Below are positions 28,301-35,707 of a stretch of 41,714 bases of DNA, one piece after another. The stretch covers positions 1 through 41,714 of the forward strand of contig JAOZUK010000024.1 in NCBI GenBank assembly GCA_029938715.1. Direction: 5' to 3'. Both the position numbers and the translations under genes were made by a program. How positions within the stretch are numbered: the first letter of the stretch is position 1; the number at the start of each line of letters is the position of its first letter. Below the pieces are notes generated by a model. That model was not told the origin of the DNA. It did not search any database and saw only the letters and a program-made list of their open reading frames with translations. This stretch comes from Bacteroidales bacterium. Lineage in GTDB: Bacteria > Bacteroidota > Bacteroidia > Bacteroidales > GCA-2748055.

Positions 28301-28612
28301 GAGTTCCTAAAAGGAGAGGATTACTACAGTACTGTTTTGTGGGGTATAGCAGAATCCAAAATTTTTGATAAAACCCTGCTCAGGTTGAGAGAGGTAGTAT
28401 TTAGCTATGATATGCCGCAGCGCTGGTTTACCAATACATTTATCAGTTCAATTTCGGTATATGCTAATGGCAGGAACCTTGCATTGTGGACCGACTATCC
28501 AAACTTCGACCCTGAATCCAGTACGTCAGAAGGGAATGGTATTGGAGCATTTGAATATGTTTCTCTGCCCAACACCAGGTCCTTTGGTGGTGGTCTTAAA
28601 ATAACCTTTTAA
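25367..28612 (+). CDS. SusC/RagA-family TonB-dependent outer-membrane transporter
   Basis: 1081 aa from ATG 25367. The longer frame from 25289 would precede the signal peptide (MKRVLSFLLFMALGTLSLFGQ). After cleavage there is a carboxypeptidase-D regulatory-like domain (about 25-105: VTGTVVGAEDGELLPGVSVAVKGTTIGTITDLNGKY). A plug follows, with IDEVVVTAMGIRKEKKALGYSVQ (the SusC TonB-box region) and the TIRGNVSLTGSNQPLYVVDGMPI and VLKGATASALYGLRAANGVIVITTK segments. The rest is a 22-strand barrel ending in GGGLKITF. It imports an unknown substrate with its SusD partner. No glycosidase, peptidase or regulator of the classical polysaccharide-utilisation type is adjacent. Confidence 0.97.
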   Translation: MKRVLSFLLFMALGTLSLFGQAREVTGTVVGAEDGELLPGVSVAVKGTTIGTITDLNGKYVINVPQNSDVLIFSFVGLLTQEVEIGNNLVLDFSMELDLLEIDEVVVTAMGIRKEKKALGYSVQELDESQISGAKNMDISKSLQGKIAGVNVKQSSGMPGATSHVTIRGNVSLTGSNQPLYVVDGMPIASEKAFMENVGEGTNPSSRVVDLNPEDIESISVLKGATASALYGLRAANGVIVITTKSGSAARAAGKQTLVTVNSSFSSDRISRLPELQSTYAQGNGGVLNLWSSGSWGPRIDTLQNYQSQEDNLFFDDPYETSDGNPPPQVPTVYNNQEDFFQQGYTFTNSVDISSATDKARYSLGMGRTDQKGIIETTGMVRNNAKFNGFFDLSDKWSASVSANVSNVDIDKIPGGSNLANPLFTVYFAPRSYDLTNKPFEREENPYQQYHYRFAMDNPYWALKNNNYNEITNRFFGNASISFQPYDWMRINYRIGLDRFLTTGHEVISLGSGGQGRGYPEFGMEPAAGQIDDYNYQRQELNSNATITFTKDFGDFGLDAVIGNEFYDITTKTHSMTGTNITIGGFDHISNTGAQTIFMELTEQRVVGFFGSATVDYASMLFLTVTGRNDIVSNMPSGNRSYFYPSVSAGFIFTELGFLKDQQVLPFGKIRASYSQMGQAGALYATRTLYTAKEDNEALGSGFLDNDFTFPYQGSPAFTLQSTLLSNDLRPQNITTYEIGADLRFYENRLGIDYSYYYVNATDQIFNVPLAASSGFRGEYRNAGELESKGHEIILSIVPIRTSGGFEWEILTNYSQNQNMVLSLAPGVERVQTGWQNFTSVGAYAYEGQPYPVIFGSGYVRDDNDRIVVDSRSTVAGEPNPFYGMPLQGGDEKILGKVNPDWDASLTNTLRFKGFTLTAMLFYSKGGYISSGLTGLLRNYGAAKECEDRETPVVLPDAAKGYLDPATGDLILEGDNDIEFLKGEDYYSTVLWGIAESKIFDKTLLRLREVVFSYDMPQRWFTNTFISSISVYANGRNLALWTDYPNFDPESSTSEGNGIGAFEYVSLPNTRSFGGGLKITF

Positions 28613-28624
28613 ATATACAATAAG

Positions 28625-30052
28625 ATGAAAAAATATATTTCAATATTCAGTGTACTCCTGCTCATGCTGTTCACATTATCGTGCAGTGATGAGATCATGG
28701 ATGAGATCGATACGGATCCCAACAACCCCACCGATGTGCCCATCAGCATGCTTATGTCGGGTTGTACTGCTGCTACGCCCTACTGGGTGACAGGAACCAC
28801 CCTGGCCTGGTATAGCTCTATCTTTGTTGAACATACCTGCGGTGCCCACGGCCAGATGCGTGATGCTGACAGGCGTGCTAATATTAACTCTCAGCTCAGT
28901 GAAAACAGTTGGGCATTTCAGATCTACCCAAGGTTATTACCAGACCTGAAGATTATTGTTGAAAAGGGATCGGCAGGGGGAAGCGAAGAGGGAAAATGGA
29001 TTGATGTGGGTATTGCTAAGGTACTTCAGGCTTATACTTTCCTGGCATCGACCGATACCTGGGGACGGATTCCATATTCGGAAGCTACCCTTGGGGCGGA
29101 GAACCGGAAACCGGCATATGATACGCAGGAATCAATTTATTCTGCCATAATGAATCTCCTGGATGATGCCATCTCGGATCTTCAGAAGGAGAATATTAGC
29201 ACCACAGGTGGAGAGGATTATATTTACGGTGGTGATCCGGATGCATGGATCCTTGCAGCCTATTCCCTTAAAGCCAGATATGCCAACAGGTTAAGCAACG
29301 TTGATCCAACTGGTTCGGCTGCAATTGCATTGGCAGACGCAGCCAATGGTTTTAGCTCGTCACTGGATGATTTCACATTCGACAACTGGGCCAATGACCT
29401 GGGTCACGAAAATACCTGGTTCCAGGAGGAGAATGAGCGTCGTCATCATGCCATTAGCGTGACTTTCTATAATATCCTGGATGAAGTCAATGATCCAAGG
29501 ATTCCCCTGTTTATTACACAGGTGAATGGAGAATATGTGCCGGCACAAAACGGAACTTCCGAGGAGGATCAGGCAGGTACAATCTATTCACGGATGTCGG
29601 AGCATGTGATCTTTGCAACAGCACCCTTGCCCATTATGACCTACGCCGAATTGAAGTTAATTGAGGCGGAGTGTCATTTAAGGAAAGCAGCTCCAGATGC
29701 AACTGCTGCTCTTGCAGCGTATACAGAAGGATTGGAGGCCGCATTGTTCCAGGCTGGAGTAGATTCATCTGCAGTTGAAGCATATTTTGCTCAGCCTGAA
29801 GTACTGCCTGCTGATGCAGCTAACCTGACAATGGAAATGATCTATAAGCAAAAGTATATTCATTTGTGGCCCTATGGTGCTGTTGAAGCATATGCGGAAT
29901 GGAGAAGAACAGGATATCCAACAATGACCAATCCATTCGAGACTCCCAGGAGGTTCCCTTATCCCCAGAACGAAATCTCAGGTAATGCAGAGAATGTTCC
30001 GGATGTCACTCCTTACAATGGTGTCTGGTGGGATGATGGGACAGAAGATTAA
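28625..30052 (+). CDS. SusD/RagB-family nutrient-binding lipoprotein (SusD-like_2 type)
   Basis: 475 aa, 12 bp after SusC. The lipoprotein signal peptide ends with LFTLSC (Cys near residue 20). The mature start DEIDTDPNNPTDVPISMLMSG and the segments VLQAYTFLASTDTWGRIPYSEA, LKARYANRLSNVD and LIEAECHLRKA are typical of the SusD-like_2 group, with TPR-like helices and the usual C-terminal ETPRRFPYPQNE. It forms the extracellular lid of the SusC pore and captures ligand. An intrinsic terminator follows at 30100-30136, so the operon is just susC-susD. Confidence 0.95.
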   Translation: MKKYISIFSVLLLMLFTLSCSDEIMDEIDTDPNNPTDVPISMLMSGCTAATPYWVTGTTLAWYSSIFVEHTCGAHGQMRDADRRANINSQLSENSWAFQIYPRLLPDLKIIVEKGSAGGSEEGKWIDVGIAKVLQAYTFLASTDTWGRIPYSEATLGAENRKPAYDTQESIYSAIMNLLDDAISDLQKENISTTGGEDYIYGGDPDAWILAAYSLKARYANRLSNVDPTGSAAIALADAANGFSSSLDDFTFDNWANDLGHENTWFQEENERRHHAISVTFYNILDEVNDPRIPLFITQVNGEYVPAQNGTSEEDQAGTIYSRMSEHVIFATAPLPIMTYAELKLIEAECHLRKAAPDATAALAAYTEGLEAALFQAGVDSSAVEAYFAQPEVLPADAANLTMEMIYKQKYIHLWPYGAVEAYAEWRRTGYPTMTNPFETPRRFPYPQNEISGNAENVPDVTPYNGVWWDDGTED

Positions 30053-30099
30053 ATCATAAATAAGTCTCCTATTTAACAGGTACTAGGTACTTGAATAGC

Positions 30100-30136
30100 A
30101 ATGAGGGTGTCTCTGTTGGGCACCTTCATTTTTTTT
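30100..30136 (+). terminator. Terminator of the SusC/SusD operon
   Basis: The stem AATGAGGGTGTC/GGCACCTTCATT (about 10-12 bp with two G-T pairs) is followed by eight T residues. Confidence 0.85.
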
Positions 30137-30170
30137 GTGCTATATTCTCAATTTTATTGTTCTATTCTTG

Positions 30171-30178
30171 TAAGTTTG
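30171..30178 (+). promoter_or_regulatory. -7 promoter element (TAAGTTTG) for the FISUMP lipoprotein gene
   Basis: This is a perfect TAnnTTTG match 46 bp before the ATG at 30224 and just after the SusC/SusD terminator. The -33 match is poor. Confidence 0.45.
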
Positions 30179-30223
30179 GCTCAGTTTTTGAAACCAGAAG
30201 GTTTCTTTTATCAATTGAGAATT

Positions 30224-31279
30224 ATGAAATATGTTTTACGTATAGTGCTAACTATTTCTTTGGTATTAAATCTATCCTGCAAGGAGAAAGAGAATGTAAC
30301 CCCCACCTGTGAAATCATTACTCCACTTGATGGAGATACAATTATGCAGGGGGATCTGGTTAATATCTCCGTTGCAGCTCACGATACTGACGGAACCATT
30401 GTTTGGGTTGAGTTATATATTGATGGAGATGAAATCGGACGGGCAGAAGAATCTACATATGAATATGAGTGGATTACAGATGAAGCCGAGGTTGGGGTCC
30501 ACATCATATCTGCAGTTACTGCAGATGACGAAGGCCAGGGTATTGCTGATAACATTGGCGTACTGCTGGATGTTGCCGGTGGTTTCAATCCCGATCTTAC
30601 CTATGGAAAGGTGACTGATTATGATGGCAATAACTATGCGACCATTGAGATTGGTGAACAGACGTGGATGGCAGAGAATCTAAAGGTCACCCACTATGCC
30701 GATGGAAGTTCCATCCCACAGGTTGCAGATGGATCGGAATGGGAGGGAATGGAATCCTCAGTGAAAGCATATAGCTGGTATGATAACCTAGCCGGGAATG
30801 GTGATATTTATGGAGGACTCTATACATGGGCGGCAGCTGTGAACGGAGCCTCCGGGAGTGATGAAGACCCTGGCGGTATTCAGGGGGTTTGTCCCGATGG
30901 CTGGCATATGCCGGGTGATGCAGAATGGAAAAAACTGGAAATATTTCTGGGAATGAGCCAGGACCAATCAGATAAACAGGACTGGCGTGGGACCAACGAG
31001 GGTGGTCAGATTAAAGAGAGGGGTTTTTCACACTGGGAAGCACCAAATTTGGGAGGCGATAATTCAAGTGGATTTACAGCAATTTCGGGAGGCTTTCGCA
31101 GTTCAAAGGGTGGATTCTACAGCCTTGGCATTGAGGCTACTTTCTGGACGACAGATGAGGAGGTTGAAACAGATAAGGCTTGGTATCGCATACTCAATTT
31201 TCAAAAAGAAAATGTGTACCGACACTACAATGACAAGAGTCAGGGGCTCTCGGTTCGTTGCGTGAAAAATGCTATTTGA
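30224..31279 (+). CDS. Lipoprotein with Ig-like domain and FISUMP domain
   Basis: 351 aa from ATG 30224. This start gives a lipoprotein signal ending LVLNLSC, and the open frame further upstream runs into the preceding terminator. Residues about 28-115 form an Ig-like domain (CEIITPLDGDTIMQGDLVNISVAAHDTDGTIVWVELYIDG). The rest is a Fibrobacter succinogenes major paralogous (FISUMP) domain: YATIEIGEQTWMAENLKVTHY, GLYTWAAAVN, GVCPDGWHMPGDAEWKKLE, and a C-terminal LSVRCVKN. FISUMP proteins are abundant surface lipoproteins of Bacteroidota and Fibrobacter with unknown function. It has its own promoter element, so it need not be part of the Sus pair. Confidence 0.9.
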   Translation: MKYVLRIVLTISLVLNLSCKEKENVTPTCEIITPLDGDTIMQGDLVNISVAAHDTDGTIVWVELYIDGDEIGRAEESTYEYEWITDEAEVGVHIISAVTADDEGQGIADNIGVLLDVAGGFNPDLTYGKVTDYDGNNYATIEIGEQTWMAENLKVTHYADGSSIPQVADGSEWEGMESSVKAYSWYDNLAGNGDIYGGLYTWAAAVNGASGSDEDPGGIQGVCPDGWHMPGDAEWKKLEIFLGMSQDQSDKQDWRGTNEGGQIKERGFSHWEAPNLGGDNSSGFTAISGGFRSSKGGFYSLGIEATFWTTDEEVETDKAWYRILNFQKENVYRHYNDKSQGLSVRCVKNAI

Positions 31280-31320
31280 TCACAATCTCCTTGCCGGCCC
31301 ATCGGTAGATTGTTGGCATG

Positions 31321-32040
31321 TTATATTTCCTGTCTATAATGAAGCGCACTAAAGACTTGATTCTTGTAATTGCGCCCAATTCTCAGTTTGGCGTTTTCAA
31401 GTTCGACGGTGGTGGCATTAAAGGCCCTGATCCTTGGGATTGAGATGATATAGGATTTATGGATCCTGATGAATTGCTCAGAAGGTAATTTATTCTCAAT
31501 GCTCTGCAGGCTACTCTTCACTACCACCCTCCGGTTGTCCGTATGGATTCGAATATACTCATTCAATCCTTCAATGAAATGGATCTCCTTCAGGTAGATT
31601 TTAATCACCTTCTTGTTCTCCTTTACATAGATGAAAGCATCGGAATTTACCCCGCTCCCCTTTTCCAGTTCAACACTTTCAGGGCTTCCCGACTGGAAAT
31701 ATTTATTTACCGATTTAAAAAAACGCTCAAATGTAATAGGCTTCATAATGTAATCCACTACATCCAGCTCGAATCCATCCAGAGCATACTGACTGTAAGC
31801 GGTGGTAATAATCACCTTAGGAGGTCTCTTGAGTGTTTTCAGGAAATCAATACCCGTCATCTGGGGCATTTTGATATCGAGAAACATCAGATCCACATGA
31901 TGATTGCGAAGTGCATCCATAGCCTTCATGGCGTTATCACACTCATCAACGATCTCAAAATTCTCAAGTTTCTGGATATGGCCCCTGATTAATTCTCTTG
32001 CAAGGGGTTCATCGTCAACGATCAGGCACTTTGTCTTCAT
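31321..32040 (-). CDS. LytTR-family response regulator
   Basis: 239 aa. An N-terminal receiver domain (about 1-120) has the acidic pair D9/D10, the phosphoacceptor D55 in FLDIKMP, the TTAYS switch region and the KPI lysine. A C-terminal LytTR DNA-binding domain (about 135-235) follows, with FIYVKENKKVIKIYLKEIHFIEGLNEYIRIHT and FIRIHKSYIISIPRI. LytTR proteins bind pairs of 9-bp direct repeats about 21 bp apart, and a matching repeat lies at 35610. It is divergent from the LytS-like kinase gene at 32327, and no kinase is encoded on its own strand nearby. Confidence 0.96.
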   Translation of the reverse strand: MKTKCLIVDDEPLARELIRGHIQKLENFEIVDECDNAMKAMDALRNHHVDLMFLDIKMPQMTGIDFLKTLKRPPKVIITTAYSQYALDGFELDVVDYIMKPITFERFFKSVNKYFQSGSPESVELEKGSGVNSDAFIYVKENKKVIKIYLKEIHFIEGLNEYIRIHTDNRRVVVKSSLQSIENKLPSEQFIRIHKSYIISIPRIRAFNATTVELENAKLRIGRNYKNQVFSALHYRQEI

Positions 32041-32326
32041 GTTTATTAATTATATGTTGAAATGGCCTTACCGAATAGCAAAACTGCCACATCATTGGGG
32101 TTAATTACTCACTTCACATGAAAACAGTCTTACGAACCTTGCTTCAACATAGTAAATTTAAGAGCTTTTATTAAATCATTTCAGTAAACGACTCATAAAT
32201 TCAAGCCAAATGCAATAAAATGTCAGTCAAATGTCATTTTATCAGTTTTGTGCCGGTATATGGATTCAAACCTGTTGCTGGTTGATAATAAATGGGAATA
32301 CAATTGGTCCTGATTACTTTTAGGCT
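32041..32326. promoter_or_regulatory. Divergent promoter region between the LytTR regulator and the kinases
   Basis: No gene is seen. ATGTCA occurs twice, 11 bp apart, at 32220 and 32231, inside an AAAATG...CATTTT frame; it could be an operator, but I recognise no family. No full TTTG/TAnnTTTG promoter was found for either direction. Confidence 0.3.
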
Positions 32327-33385
32327 ATGTTTAAATTGCTGGTTAGCCAAAAGTTTTTTCACAAGGTTGTCAGGCATCTCTTTTTATTCCTCTCGATGGT
32401 GCTGCTGTTCTCATGGGTAGCTTATTCGAGTTCTGATGAGCATGAGAGCTTTCTGAAAGAGGTGGCCATGGTATCTACCAATGCTCTTTTTTTCTTTGGC
32501 TATGCATACCTTACAGTGTATCTCCTTATCCCTAAATTCATGGTGAGGCGAAAAGTGATCCTGTTTATCTTATTATTCCTGGCGGCCGGTCTGGGCCTCT
32601 CTATACTTAAATTTGTTTTCTCCGACTATATCTTCTTTCAGGCCATTGCGCCAGAGAGCGCCTCCACTGTGAGTAAACTAAAACTTTCAGCATTGCTGGT
32701 AAATACAAAGGATATGACTTTTATAGTGGCCATATTCGCCCTGGTTCGATTTGCCAGGGATCATTACATTCTGGAGTCAAATATCTTAGAATTACAGAGG
32801 AAGAGTCTGGAAGCTGAGCTGAAACTAATTGAACATCAAATGGATCCGCATGTGATCTTTAACAATTTTAATAACCTCTATTCCATTTCTATTTACCGAC
32901 CCGAGTATCTTGAATCTACAGTAAAAAAACTAAAATCCCTTCTTCATTACCTGTTTGCCGACAGTAAAAGCAGTGAGATATTGCTATCCAGGGAGGTGGA
33001 AATGATTCAGAACTACATGGGAATGGAAAAACTCAGGTACGGTGAGCGGCTAAATAGTACGTTTAAAGTGGAAGGTAGGCTGGAAGGAATAACCATTGCG
33101 CCTTTGATTCTCTACTCTTTTGTGGAGAACTGCTATGTACATGGAGCAGGAGAGGATCCAAAGAACTCATGGATCAGGATTGAAGTGAAGGTGAGGGATT
33201 CGAGGCTGACATTTAAGGCAGCCAATTCTGTATCAGATCAACACGATTTAAAAAGATCCAATGGACAGAAGGGGACCAATGAAAACAGTGTGCGGAGACT
33301 CGAATTGCAGTATCCAAACAGTCACCGGTTGACCATCAGAGACAAGAGAAATGAACATATAGTAGAACTGAACCTGAGTCTTTAA
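32327..33385 (+). CDS. LytS/YehU-type membrane sensor histidine kinase with weakened ATP site
   Basis: 352 aa. Four TM segments (about 17-33, 49-68, 76-100, 127-142) are followed by a short coiled coil and the His_kinase domain. H175 in IEHQMDPHVIFNNFNNL is the expected phosphorylated His. The HATPase N-box reads YSFVENCYVHG (E267/N268). The glycine box expected near residue 315 is degenerate: GQKGTNENSVRRLELQYP has lost the GxGxGL pattern. It may therefore bind ATP poorly, while the His box is intact. Its stop is 1 bp from the next kinase-like gene, implying cotranscription and perhaps hetero-oligomers. Confidence 0.9.
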   Translation: MFKLLVSQKFFHKVVRHLFLFLSMVLLFSWVAYSSSDEHESFLKEVAMVSTNALFFFGYAYLTVYLLIPKFMVRRKVILFILLFLAAGLGLSILKFVFSDYIFFQAIAPESASTVSKLKLSALLVNTKDMTFIVAIFALVRFARDHYILESNILELQRKSLEAELKLIEHQMDPHVIFNNFNNLYSISIYRPEYLESTVKKLKSLLHYLFADSKSSEILLSREVEMIQNYMGMEKLRYGERLNSTFKVEGRLEGITIAPLILYSFVENCYVHGAGEDPKNSWIRIEVKVRDSRLTFKAANSVSDQHDLKRSNGQKGTNENSVRRLELQYPNSHRLTIRDKRNEHIVELNLSL

Positions 33386-33386
33386 T

Positions 33387-34421
33387 ATGATAAAGCAAGG
33401 ATTTTCAAAACTTGAACAAAGCAGGTCCATACGACATATCTTCTTTTGGATTTGCTGGGTGGGTGGTTTTACTTTCCTAAAGAGCTTTGGTAAACCATTT
33501 GAAGTCTATCTGGGTTGGTTCTCTTATTACCTGCTTACCCTGCCCATCTTTGTAGTTCATACCTACCTTGTGGCATATGTACTGATTCCCTATTTTTTCT
33601 CCAGAAGGTATATGCTCCTGTTCATTGCTTTATTTATTGGGCTGTTTTATGGATTTTCAGTACTAGAGTTGCTTCTTAGCAATGAGTTCATCTTTAAATG
33701 GTATCCTACAGATACCATACTGTTGGATGATTATTTGTCGCCCGGGGGTGTAATTATCAGTGGACTTGGAAACCTCTATATTATGTTGGTTTTTCTGGCA
33801 GCACGTACTGTACGGCAATGGTATATGGCCGTTAACCATAAAAAGGAGCTTCAACAAGAAGAGCTCAAGATGCAAATGGAGAGTACAGTTACCAAAATAC
33901 AACCCCTGATGCTATTGTATGCCATAGATCAAATAGACAGGATGGTGGAGAAGTCTTCGTCTGAAGTAACCCGGGCAATAGCTCTCACATCAGAACTGCT
34001 TAGTGAAGTGATGATCTATAACGAAGAAGATAAACCTCTTTTTTCGAAAGAGATAAGTCTGGTTAGAAAGCTTGTATCATTGGTATCGATTTTCAGGGAG
34101 CATAAACCAGATGTGGAATTTTTTATTTCGGGAGATCCTGGACTGATCTATCTTCCCACCATGATCCTATTCACGCTGGTGGATATGATCTTCAGGAAAT
34201 TTGCTGATGAGGATCATATCCCAGAACTTAATATCGAGGCCTCCGGATTCTCAAATATGATTTCAGTGCAGGTGCTGAACAACAATATGGTAGAGAACCA
34301 CAAAACCAGCGAGGAGTGCCTTGAAACCCTTGAACAACTCAACTTACTATATGGAGAAAAGGCGGCTATCTCTGTTGAATCTCATATATATGGTTGTTCA
34401 GTGATAATCACAAATGGGTAA
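33387..34421 (+). CDS. LytS-like membrane pseudokinase
   Basis: 344 aa, with the same architecture as its neighbour. Four TM segments (about 18-33, 47-68, 76-97, 122-140) are followed by a coiled coil and a His_kinase-like domain. The His box reads KIQPLMLLYAIDQI, with Leu174 where the phosphorylated His should be. The N-box reads LFTLVDMIFRKF, with D266/M267 replacing Glu/Asn, and no glycine box is visible. The fold seems kept while catalysis is lost, so a regulatory or dimerisation role is inferred. It lies 1 bp after the first kinase, and the transcript may end at or read into the 34553-34625 terminator. Confidence 0.85.
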   Translation: MIKQGFSKLEQSRSIRHIFFWICWVGGFTFLKSFGKPFEVYLGWFSYYLLTLPIFVVHTYLVAYVLIPYFFSRRYMLLFIALFIGLFYGFSVLELLLSNEFIFKWYPTDTILLDDYLSPGGVIISGLGNLYIMLVFLAARTVRQWYMAVNHKKELQQEELKMQMESTVTKIQPLMLLYAIDQIDRMVEKSSSEVTRAIALTSELLSEVMIYNEEDKPLFSKEISLVRKLVSLVSIFREHKPDVEFFISGDPGLIYLPTMILFTLVDMIFRKFADEDHIPELNIEASGFSNMISVQVLNNNMVENHKTSEECLETLEQLNLLYGEKAAISVESHIYGCSVIITNG

Positions 34422-34443
34422 TTAAAGCGAGGGAATGCCATTT

Positions 34444-34473
34444 ACAGGTCGCCCCATGCGGTTAACAGGGTAG
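34444..34473 (+). promoter_or_regulatory. Possible LytTR-type repeat pair (ACAGG, 21-bp period)
   Basis: ACAGG occurs at 34444-34448 and 34465-34469. The wider half-sites (TTACAGGTCG, TTAACAGGGTAG) resemble those at 35609-35639. The second half-site lies 54 bp before the TACATTTG element at 34520, one helical turn farther than in the 35708 promoter. Confidence 0.4.
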
Positions 34474-34495
34474 AAGTTGTTGTAAACTGAATAAG

Positions 34496-34527
34496 TTTTT
34501 ATCAGGGGATCTTAAGTCCTACATTTG
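34496..34527 (+). promoter_or_regulatory. Promoter within the kinase cluster (TTTT-N20-TACATTTG)
   Basis: A perfect TAnnTTTG lies at 34520-34527, and a 3-of-4 match to the -33 TTTG lies 20 bases upstream. The expected start is near 34533, about 90 bp before an intrinsic terminator. Confidence 0.5.
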
Positions 34528-34532
34528 ACCTG

Positions 34533-34625
34533 ACTCTATGCACATCAATAGCAAACTTGCCGCCAGTAGTCTTACTTCAAAGTTTTAGGTTTATTAAGTA
34601 GCTTCCCCGGCGGCAAGTTTTTTTT
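34533..34625 (+). ncRNA. Putative small RNA of about 90 nt ending in an intrinsic terminator
   Basis: It is bounded by the promoter at 34496-34527 and the terminator at 34553-34625. Most of the RNA would be one long hairpin. A 16-codon ORF (ATG at 34538, MHINSKLAASSLTSKF) overlaps it, so a small peptide is an alternative. Not assigned to any known RNA family. Confidence 0.4.
34553..34625 (+). terminator. Intrinsic terminator with a long closing stem
   Basis: A perfect 12-bp outer stem (34553-34564 with 34609-34620) is followed by an eight-T run. The 44-base interior can pair further (TTACTT/AAGTAG). It ends the short transcript above and probably also the kinase-pair mRNA. Confidence 0.85.
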
Positions 34626-34674
34626 CACATTCCAAATGATTCCTGATTTAACACTGCACTAATAGCATATTAAC

Positions 34675-34720
34675 TAAGCTATTGGCATTGGTCCATGTAA
34701 GCTATTGGCATTGGTCCATG
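34675..34720. repeat. Perfect 23-bp tandem duplication
   Basis: Two identical 23-bp units lie at 34675-34697 and 34698-34720, each containing TTGGCATTGGTCCA. They sit in the 305-bp gap between the terminator at 34625 and the soluble kinase gene. The remainder of that gap holds GTAC-rich sequence, with TGTACAATTCC near 34772 and an imperfect inverted partner GGATTGTACA near 34892. Confidence 0.85.
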
Positions 34721-34930
34721 ATTATGCGATCAACTGCGGATACTGGTGAAATCGTACTTATACGTACATCTCTGTACAATTCCGAACGGTTTTAACACAA
34801 TTCAATTTTGCAGATATTTTGGTAAGCATCACATAAACAATCTGATATGCAATATGGCACGAAACATGATATAAATCATATAAGTTAATGTGGATTGTAC
34901 AGGAACGGTACAAAATGGAGGAGGAATAAT

Positions 34931-35581
34931 ATGATTATAAATCAATATTTGGTTTCAAGAAATATTCAACGACAAACGGATAGCCGGAATAATCTGGAAC
35001 TATTCAAAAACTTGTTGCAGCCACATTTCCTCTTTAATTCACTTAATAACCTATATGCACTTTCAGTCAGGAAATCCGAGCAGACTCCCGATGCCATTGC
35101 AGGTTTATCTCATTTATTAGAAAGGGTTGTTACCTATTCCCGGCAGGAGAAGATCCTGTTGTCAGAAGAGATCGGGCTTATCGAAGATTACATTGCCCTG
35201 GAAAAGATCTGGCTGGGAGAGTGCTCTTTCTTATTGGATTTCCAGATAAAAGGTGATACAACAGGAGTATCGATACCGCCACTTACAATCTATACACTCA
35301 TCGAAAATGCTTTCAAGCATGGAATCCGGAAATGTGAGAACAACGGATGGATTACCATTCACCTGGTTGTAAAGGAAGACAAGATTCTTTTGAAGGTGAG
35401 GAATTCTGTTCGATCCTGTGAAGAAACAGGACAAATTTCTCAAGACTCTCATACCGGTCTCGGAATCGAAGCTGTACGCAAACTTCTGGACGACTCTTTC
35501 AAAAAGAAATATTACCTGAATGCCAGACCCATAGGCGATGTTTATGCTGTAGACCTGATCATAGGTCGGGTAGCAGCTTAA
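34931..35581 (+). CDS. Soluble LytS-type histidine kinase (no membrane domain)
   Basis: 216 aa from ATG 34931, chosen over TTG 34895 because GGAGGAGG at 34917-34924 is ideally placed. There is no TM segment or signal peptide. The kinase core starts almost at once. All motifs are present: H32 in LLQPHFLFNSLNNLYAL, the N-box YTLIENAFKHG (E125/N126), and the glycine box HTGLGIE (176-178). It is therefore the catalytically complete member of the cluster but lacks a sensor. It could be recruited by the two membrane relatives upstream, which lack parts of the catalytic machinery. This is inference. Confidence 0.9.
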   Translation: MIINQYLVSRNIQRQTDSRNNLELFKNLLQPHFLFNSLNNLYALSVRKSEQTPDAIAGLSHLLERVVTYSRQEKILLSEEIGLIEDYIALEKIWLGECSFLLDFQIKGDTTGVSIPPLTIYTLIENAFKHGIRKCENNGWITIHLVVKEDKILLKVRNSVRSCEETGQISQDSHTGLGIEAVRKLLDDSFKKKYYLNARPIGDVYAVDLIIGRVAA

Positions 35582-35608
35582 ACCAGGTCACTGCCATTGT
35601 CATTCATT

Positions 35609-35639
35609 TGCAGGTAGTATACATTCTCTTACAGGTAGT
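35609..35639 (+). promoter_or_regulatory. Predicted LytTR operator: direct repeats with 21-bp period
   Basis: TTGCAGGTAGT and TTACAGGTAGT share CAGGTAGT at 35611-35618 and 35632-35639, exactly 21 bp apart. ACAGGTAGT departs at one position from the LytTR half-site consensus as I know it ([TA][AC][CA]GTTN[AG][TG]). The second half-site ends 12 bp before the -33 element, a typical activator position. Confidence 0.65.
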
Positions 35640-35651
35640 TGGTTGATCATA

Positions 35652-35683
35652 TTTGAGACTTACTCTCATTTCCAATACATTTA
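35652..35683 (+). promoter_or_regulatory. Promoter of the 35708 gene (TTTG-N20-TACATTTA)
   Basis: A -33 TTTG lies at 35652-35655 and a -7 TACATTTA at 35676-35683, one mismatch from TAnnTTTG, with standard spacing. The ATG is about 20 nt beyond the expected start of transcription. Confidence 0.65.
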
Positions 35684-35707
35684 GTTTATAATCAAATAGA
35701 AATCGCT

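Noticed and set aside
30101-30223. N-terminal extension of the FISUMP lipoprotein
   Set aside because: The open frame starts inside the SusC/SusD terminator and would put 41 residues before a perfect lipoprotein signal peptide.
34895-34930. TTG start for the soluble kinase
   Set aside because: ATG 34931 has a GGAGGAGG site at ideal spacing. The extension contains that site and adds no domain.
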